Assembly: GCA_001839685.1 (NCBI GenBank)
Contig: MLAK01000640.1
Span: forward strand, 1 to 11,655
Direction: 5' to 3'
Length of the DNA stretch: 11,655 nt
DNA from: Tritrichomonas foetus
Lineage: Eukaryota; Parabasalia; Tritrichomonadida; Tritrichomonadidae
Under the pieces are notes generated by a model. The model saw nothing but the letters and a program-made list of their open reading frames with translations, ran no database searches and was not told where the DNA came from. Shown here in pieces: positions 7,084 through 11,655 of this stretch (positions are counted from its first letter, which is position 1; every line of letters begins with the position of its first letter). Position numbers and translations under genes: made by a program.

Positions 7084-7087
7084 TTTA
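7084..7087 (-). terminator. TAAA downstream of the IBD gene
   Basis: TAAA on the minus strand lies about 35 nt past the TAG stop (7124-7122). It is plausible as the polyadenylation signal, but weaker evidence than where TAAA overlaps a stop. Confidence 0.3.
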
Positions 7088-7121
7088 ACTCAAGAAAAAT
7101 AAACTGAAAATGAAGAATCGT

Positions 7122-8564
7122 CTAGAAGAAGGCATTCGATGTGACGTATGCAGACTGTGATCGTTGTATTTGTCGGGCTGGCATTCCATCCCACAAGAAA
7201 GAGTTGTTGATTTCATCCCACATGTCCAAATCAGCCTGAAAATCAATTGACAGGCTCTGAGTGATGTCTGGATCAGGCGATTCTTCGTCTGGATCGTCGA
7301 AGGTGGTCTCGAGGTCATCATCGAGCATTTTTGGTTGGATGGATTGAAGGGGTGGTGGTGCAAGTGAAGTGCTCAGTTGGAGAGGCTGGGTGATTGTTTG
7401 GGTACTCACAATTACTGGTTTTCTCACTGTTTCAGAAGAGGATGAAATATTGGGACTGCTTAAATTGGAATTATGATCATAGTGGTTGTTTTTAATTGAG
7501 TTGGTCTTATTGAAATTGATGTTATTATTTTTGAAATTATTGAAATTATGGTTGAAACTATTGTTATTGTTGAGATTTGAAACGTTACTAAACATACCTA
7601 AATGGTTAATTGGATTCATGTTCATTCCATGATTCATAAAAGCATTATTTGAATTGTTGATATTTGTATTGTTATTATTTGAATTGAAGAAGAAAGATGA
7701 GTTATTTTGTTGTTGCTGCATGAAGTTGGAATTTGGAAGGCTGCCAATTTGAGATTGTGCTTGGAAGTTTTGTTGCATCATTCCCATATTCGAATAAAAA
7801 TTATTCTGTTGTATATTTTGTTGCATTTGGTATTGTTGATGCATTTGCATATTAAATTGTTGCATTTGCTGCATATTTTGGTGCATGTGATTCATATTTG
7901 GAATATTTGAATGCATATTTAGCCGCATCTGATAATTTTGTAAATTTTGATAACTTTGAGAATACTGCATATTTTGCTGTGGGAAGTATTGCATGTTTGG
8001 TTTTGGCTTTAAAGCGACATTCTTTTTCTCCTCAAAGAGATCTTCTTCATCTATGACTGGTAATTCGTCTATCGGAATATTCAAATATTTTGGAACGAAG
8101 CACATCAGCGCATCTTCACCGGCATATCGAACAGTCCATTGTCTGAGAGTAGCTGGATCCTTCTCGATTGAAGGAAGGAGTGATAAGATACAAATTCGCG
8201 TTTTCTGTTTATTTTTAATCGAAACATATCCAATTTGTTGGAAGCTTCCGTTTATCGACGACTTGCACCTGCAAACAAAGCCTTTTAGGGTTCGAGTGTT
8301 AACGCATACGAAAGGGCCGGCATATGCAATTCCAACAATAAGTGAACGGTTTTCGCGGCCATTTGGAGAAGATTCAATAAACGATAGTATAGAATTCATT
8401 TCGGAAGCGAAAGAAACAGTGCGACGATCCTTTATCGCACTTTTTTGTTGAAGAGAAAAATGCGATTTTAAGCGGGCATATTCGTTTTTCTCGTCCTGTG
8501 TTAGCTTGCTCCAGAGGGGTGAGCGCTGTATTGACTCTGGAATCAAAGCAGATTGATCTTCCAT
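7122..8564 (-). CDS. Initiator-binding-domain (IBP39-like) transcription factor
   Basis: 480 residues from the first ATG. Residues about 10-150 form the Initiator Binding Domain, the winged-helix fold by which trichomonad IBP39 reads the TCAYW initiator. The family signature is strong: RCKSSINGSFQQIGY (99-113), the expected DNA-contacting segment, then LRQWTVR (140-146). IBP39 is about 340 residues, with a C-terminal domain that contacts RNA polymerase II; I do not see that domain. Instead there is an acidic linker (165-180), a long Q/N/M-rich low-complexity tract (about 188-370, including QQQQNN, NNNN and repeated NMQ), a Ser/Thr/Pro stretch (366-412), and an acidic-aromatic tail (DDDLETTFDDPDEE at 415-428, FQADLDMWDEINNSFLWDG at 442-460). 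It probably acts in the nucleus as a promoter-specific regulator. The preceding in-frame TTG at 8588 is not used as a start. No TCAYW lies close upstream. Confidence 0.88.
   Translation of the reverse strand: MEDQSALIPESIQRSPLWSKLTQDEKNEYARLKSHFSLQQKSAIKDRRTVSFASEMNSILSFIESSPNGRENRSLIVGIAYAGPFVCVNTRTLKGFVCRCKSSINGSFQQIGYVSIKNKQKTRICILSLLPSIEKDPATLRQWTVRYAGEDALMCFVPKYLNIPIDELPVIDEEDLFEEKKNVALKPKPNMQYFPQQNMQYSQSYQNLQNYQMRLNMHSNIPNMNHMHQNMQQMQQFNMQMHQQYQMQQNIQQNNFYSNMGMMQQNFQAQSQIGSLPNSNFMQQQQNNSSFFFNSNNNNTNINNSNNAFMNHGMNMNPINHLGMFSNVSNLNNNNSFNHNFNNFKNNNINFNKTNSIKNNHYDHNSNLSSPNISSSSETVRKPVIVSTQTITQPLQLSTSLAPPPLQSIQPKMLDDDLETTFDDPDEESPDPDITQSLSIDFQADLDMWDEINNSFLWDGMPARQIQRSQSAYVTSNAFF
7455..8003 (-). 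repeat. Q/N/M-rich low-complexity coding tract
   Basis: Encodes residues about 188-370 of the IBD protein. The upstream half is Gln/Met/Asn-rich (NMQ, MQQ and MHQ motifs), the downstream half Asn-rich with Phe and His (NNNN runs, FNHNFNNFKNNN). At DNA level it is a field of imperfect TTG, ATT and CAT triplets, prone to length variation. Confidence 0.85.
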
Positions 8565-8826
8565 AAAAAGTAACAATACTGCTATCAAAAAGCTTATTTT
8601 TCAAAATATAAGAGATATTCAAATTTTGAGAGATTTCTAACAGAGATATCTTGCTCTATCAATAATAAAAAATTTCTGAATATAATAAAAATACTTTCTG
8701 AAATGATCATAAAATTTTTGAATAGAGAACTATTTGAAAAAAATTCTCATACTGAAAAAGCTGTTCTGAATTTCCCTTTTTTGACAAATGTTAAACGTAA
8801 AGCAAGATTATCTCTTTTAGGAACCT

Positions 8827-8850
8827 TAAAGGAAAATTTTTTTTCCTTTA
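8827..8850. repeat. Perfect 10-bp hairpin
   Basis: TAAAGGAAAA (8827-8836) and TTTTCCTTTA (8841-8850) are exact reverse complements around a TTTT loop. It sits in the spacer upstream of the IBD gene. It may form a cruciform or transcript hairpin, though homopolymer content makes a chance origin reasonable. Confidence 0.6.
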
Positions 8851-8931
8851 TAAAATTTATAAGATAATAATATGTGTAATATACATATTAAAAGTAAAAA
8901 AAGTCTATTTATAAAGATAATACCATGATAT

Positions 8932-8950
8932 TTCTATTTTCTAAATAGAA
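8932..8950. repeat. Perfect 8-bp hairpin
   Basis: TTCTATTT (8932-8939) and AAATAGAA (8943-8950) pair exactly around TCT. No function can be assigned. Confidence 0.45.
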
Positions 8951-9343
8951 TTCAATTCTTTCGATTTATCGGATGGAACTTTCATAAAAGTTGGTGGAAA
9001 ATTGTATGAATAATTGAACTGAACTGTCAAAAATTGACCATTAAAATCATGAAATAAAAATAATTTATATTTTTTTTTTCCTTGGTGTATGTAATACAAT
9101 GAAATTGGAAAATCCAACATAAGTAGAAAAAATAGCCATAATTGTAATAAAAATAAATGAAGATTTCATAGTGCCTTATAACGCAAAGGATTTCAAGAAG
9201 ATTAAAACAAATCTCTTTTGAATGGGAGGAAATACGCCTGAACTCTTCATATAAGATAACAATCATCTAAATTACGAAAAATTTAATTCAATAACAAAAA
9301 AGCAAATAATAGTCAAAAATGTAAAAATTGAAATTACATACAA

Positions 9344-9347
9344 TTTA
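9344..9347 (-). terminator. TAAA downstream of COG3
   Basis: TAAA on the minus strand lies about 33 nt after the TAA stop (9382-9380), a candidate UAAA polyadenylation signal. Confidence 0.3.
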
Positions 9348-9379
9348 TATAAAATATCATAGAAAGAAAAGCAGACAAC

Positions 9380-11248
9380 TTACAAAACAAGCCCTAAAAC
9401 CTTTTCTCGTAAATTGGAAATCATACCCATTGTTTCATCATCAATATCAGGAAAACTGGAAACACAGTCACCAAGAGCCAAAATTAATTGTTCTTTAAGT
9501 TCATGAATTAAAGAATCTTTTTGATTTTGCTCTGTAATATATTTTTTCAGATTTGGAATGATATCATCAACAAAAAAGGTATCAATGGATATAGAAACAC
9601 CTTCAATTGCTGATAAAAGTTGTGGCTTACTGAAAATATTTCTAGCTTTTAAGTTAAAAAGTGGATTCATTAAAAATTGAGTGATTTCTGAACCCAATGA
9701 TTGATATCTTAAGGTAATTGCACTTTCTAACCGTTTCATAAGGGCTAAGTGATACCCGTTGTCTGGATGAAGTAAATTCCAGAATTCTATTTCATCGCCA
9801 TCAAGTTCCCTTCCGATTGAGTCAACTTCGATTTTCAAATTAAAATACATACTGAGCATTAATGCGTTTCTTTCAATATCACTACCGTTAAAATCTCGGC
9901 CACATTCTTCGATATAGCTAATATTGTCAGAGACAAGGCGAAATGCAGGTTCACAAAATTGTTTTCGTGATAATGAGTTGTAGAGTAGTAAAAGATAGCG
10001 AACCGTTTCTTGACTTCGTGCAATTTCGGAGGAAATTAGTCGAATTTGAGTGATAATTCGCTCTTGAGTCGTAATTAAAATCGAATTTAATCTTTTTTGA
10101 ATCTCTAAACTCGTTTTCATACCAGCGTTTTCATTTATTGAACTATTACTTTGATTATTATTAAGTGTATTATTTGGATTCGCGTGTAGATTCTGGCGTG
10201 TTGTAATTGTAGACGAAGAAAGGTCTCCAATAAGTGCCAGTTGATTTTTAAGTTTTTGCCCAGAAAAGATAGAACAAAATTGGCAAAGTTCCATTACATC
10301 ATTTGTTGCATAAACTTCATGCATATATAAATTCGAAAAATGGTCAATTAATTCCCCACATAATTCTGAAAAGCATCTTGAGTAAGTTTCGTTTGCGAAA
10401 TCGAAAAACAAAGTGGCAAGCTCAAACTCTTTCTGAATCAACTCTAAAGTCAAAGTTAATGTTTTATCAAGAGATGTGAAACTAATTTGCGGCCTAATGA
10501 TTTGAATTCGAATTTTTTTATAAACATCTAAAGCATCAATCAATCTGGGCATTCCTTCAATTAATCGAAATAGACGTTTAATTGATGGTGCAATTGATTG
10601 GAACTTTTGATAAGGATCCGTGCTTCTTGAAAGTGCAACAGTACGCTCAAGAGTTGAGGTGACATGTGATGAAACAAGCTCTATGGCCTTATTTTGTAAT
10701 GAAACATATTTTAATTTGAATAATTTTGAATCGCGAAAATTCGAGTTTGTACTGAAAAACTTGATGCCTTCTGAAATTTTATGAACAGCTGATGAAAAAT
10801 CAGGTGACAAAACGGTGAATCCCGGTGATTTGAAATCAATATAAATTCTGTCGAGATTTTCATAGAAGCTGATGAACTTATCGATACCGCTAACAAAAAC
10901 CGTCAATCTCTGTTCTTCAGTAATTTGGGAATTACAGACGCCGCTTAGTAATTCTGCGCTTGATGCGATTTCCCTTCGTTTTAATTCTGCGGTTTTTAAA
11001 TGCTTGCGGCATTCTTTCATCTGTCGAAGTAGTTCAGCTGTTTGTTCGAGAAGTGTTTCTATCGCAGTGCGGCTGGTTGGTATGAAAGATAGATCGTTTT
11101 GGATGAGATCGGACAAAAAGACAGGCGTTGGGGTATTTTCATGGTCGTGCAACGGTAGAGGTTTCTGCGGAATGATTATTGATTCTGTACACATCCTCCA
11201 TTCAGGAGGGATGTCTGTGACGACGAAATGTTTATCTTCGTCGATCAT
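9380..11248 (-). CDS. COG3: Conserved oligomeric Golgi complex subunit 3 (Sec34-like)
   Basis: 622 residues resembling COG3/Sec34, a lobe A subunit of the COG tethering complex that captures retrograde vesicles at the Golgi and so maintains glycosylation enzymes. The Sec34 region spans about 60-205: a predicted coiled coil (64-97), then FYENLDRIYIDFKSPGF (128-144) and LSPDFSSAVHKISEGIKFF (147-165). NFRDSKLFKLKYVSLQNKAI (170-189) follows, matching the conserved pattern of an early helix, a cluster of 'nfkds..Y' type and an Ala/Leu-rich helix. Residues 275-330 (FELATLFFDFANETYSRCF and after) fit the following conserved helical stretch. The rest is alpha-helical, as expected of the CATCHR fold. 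It is shorter than human or yeast COG3 (about 800 or more), with an Asn/Ser-rich insertion at about 353-375. The start is the only upstream ATG. A TCACT word 94 nt upstream is the closest TCAYW. Confidence 0.82.
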   Translation of the reverse strand: MIDEDKHFVVTDIPPEWRMCTESIIIPQKPLPLHDHENTPTPVFLSDLIQNDLSFIPTSRTAIETLLEQTAELLRQMKECRKHLKTAELKRREIASSAELLSGVCNSQITEEQRLTVFVSGIDKFISFYENLDRIYIDFKSPGFTVLSPDFSSAVHKISEGIKFFSTNSNFRDSKLFKLKYVSLQNKAIELVSSHVTSTLERTVALSRSTDPYQKFQSIAPSIKRLFRLIEGMPRLIDALDVYKKIRIQIIRPQISFTSLDKTLTLTLELIQKEFELATLFFDFANETYSRCFSELCGELIDHFSNLYMHEVYATNDVMELCQFCSIFSGQKLKNQLALIGDLSSSTITTRQNLHANPNNTLNNNQSNSSINENAGMKTSLEIQKRLNSILITTQERIITQIRLISSEIARSQETVRYLLLLYNSLSRKQFCEPAFRLVSDNISYIEECGRDFNGSDIERNALMLSMYFNLKIEVDSIGRELDGDEIEFWNLLHPDNGYHLALMKRLESAITLRYQSLGSEITQFLMNPLFNLKARNIFSKPQLLSAIEGVSISIDTFFVDDIIPNLKKYITEQNQKDSLIHELKEQLILALGDCVSSFPDIDDETMGMISNLREKVLGLVL

Positions 11249-11597
11249 TGAAAATTCCTTTCAATTTTTCATGATTAATTATCAATCCTTTCAAAAAGTC
11301 AAGTTTTGACGAATCAAGTATATAGATTACTCCTTTCTGAGTGACTTCCATCATTCATATCCGAGTATTTGTGCAATTGATCATTAAGACAGTATAAAGA
11401 AACCAAAAAAGTATACAATTTGGATTCTAGACTGTAATCGTAAATGCTATATCAAATGTAATACTGTTTTTGTTAAGTATTAGTATACTCATGAAATAAT
11501 AAAATAGAATGTTAGCGTGTTTTAGTCACTGACTCGTTACTATTATGAACTTATGATCTCTAACTATCTCGTGATTTTTCCACAAAAATTCTGGTGT
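11249..11597. other. AT-rich upstream region of COG3
   Basis: No gene or RNA gene is evident. On the minus strand TCACT (11340-11344) fits TCAYW but is 94 nt from the ATG, and TTTCTGAG overlaps its edge at 11334-11341. The last part is continuous with a minus-strand frame that enters from the right edge through the 18-bp repeat and stops at 11560-11562. Confidence 0.45.
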
Positions 11598-11655
11598 CAT
11601 TCAGATTCCAATTAACATTCAGATTATAGATAACATTCAGATTATAGATAACATT
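11598..11655. repeat. 18-bp tandem repeat running off the right edge
   Basis: Units of 18 bp (CATTCAGATTATAGATAA) occupy 11598-11615 (diverged in its second half), 11616-11633 and 11634-11651, with a fourth starting at 11652. The unit is a multiple of three and open in one frame on each strand: NIQIID repeats forward and LNVIYN repeats reverse. It could therefore belong to the end of a repeat-containing gene outside the window. The reverse reading ends at TAG, 11560-11562. Confidence 0.85.

Larger units (their letters stand above)
8565..9343. other. AT-rich spacer between the IBD and COG3 genes
   Basis: This holds the upstream region of the IBD gene and the 3' flank of COG3. TTTCTGAA words occur at 8673-8680 and 8695-8703, and TCATT on the minus strand at 8702-8706 is the nearest TCAYW, about 140 nt from the ATG. 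Perfect hairpins lie at 8827-8850 and 8932-8950. A minus-strand ATG frame of 79 codons (9027-9266) is dominated by Phe, Tyr and Ile, has no initiator, and looks like chance. Confidence 0.55.

Noticed and set aside
7707..8451. Forward frames antisense to the IBD gene
   Set aside because: They are shadows of the strongly supported reverse-strand gene, created by its low-complexity codons.
8508..8516. TGCTCCAGA in the IBD gene resembling the 21-nt repeat core
   Set aside because: Only 9 nt match, and it is explained by the coding sequence for PLWSK; it has no second unit at 21-nt spacing.
8565..8588. Eight-residue upstream extension of the IBD protein from a TTG (IAVLLLF)
   Set aside because: It begins with TTG, which is not a normal start in a trichomonad nuclear gene, and the hydrophobic stretch has no counterpart in the IBD family. 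The first ATG at 8562-8564 gives a sensible start.
9027..9266. 79-codon minus-strand frame between the IBD and COG3 genes
   Set aside because: It has an ATG but is dominated by Phe, Tyr and Ile, with no initiator nearby and no domain; most likely chance.
10872..11309. Forward frame antisense to the COG3 N-terminus
   Set aside because: A shadow of the COG3 coding sequence, with no family resemblance of its own.
1..11655. CRISPR array, bacterial operon or phage features
   Set aside because: All identifiable proteins are eukaryotic, there are no repeat-spacer arrays, and the tandem repeats at the ends have no spacers.

Overview
The window looks like nuclear DNA from a trichomonad (Parabasalia). 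The AT-rich base composition, the Asn-rich and His-rich insertions and the roughly 0.3-1.1 kb spacers fit a Tritrichomonas-type genome (T. foetus or a relative) better than Trichomonas vaginalis. That species-level call is inference. The phylum-level call rests mainly on the protein at 7122-8564, which carries the Initiator Binding Domain described from trichomonad IBP39, and on compact intronless genes. Some genes also have TCAYW-like initiators close to the ATG and TAAA polyadenylation-type signals at or near the stop.

Layout: 1-64 is a 20-bp tandem repeat, followed by a decayed or partial coding-like patch (114-359) that includes a striking near-palindrome (177-207). A long AT-rich spacer leads to a forward gene (1265-3523) for a 752-residue TCAF/M60-like protein. 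It has an N-terminal acylation signal and a destroyed zinc site. It converges on a reverse-strand casein kinase 1 gene (4022-5266) with a poly-His C-terminus. The next spacer (5267-6350) holds an unusual inverted arrangement of 21-nt repeats (5728-5800 and 6161-6227). It is followed by a plausible short forward gene (6351-6605, 84 aa, unknown) with an initiator-like site and an AATAAA. The reverse strand then carries the IBD transcription factor (7122-8564) and COG3/Sec34 (9380-11248), separated by an AT-rich spacer. The window ends in an 18-bp tandem repeat (11598-11655).

The genes are ordinary eukaryotic neighbours rather than a pathway or operon: membrane-associated pseudo-peptidase, protein kinase, promoter-binding factor and Golgi tethering subunit. 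I see no single new multi-gene system. The strongest leads are the acylated, catalytically dead TCAF-like protein, the IBD factor whose C-terminal half is a Q/N/M-rich tract ending in an acidic-aromatic tail, and the inverted 21-nt repeat locus. A TTTTTCTGAAAA word also recurs in gene-free DNA. Tandem repeats at both extreme ends suggest that the window may be a complete contig bounded by unassembled repeats. Three undetermined bases (107, 6049, 6070) show draft quality.
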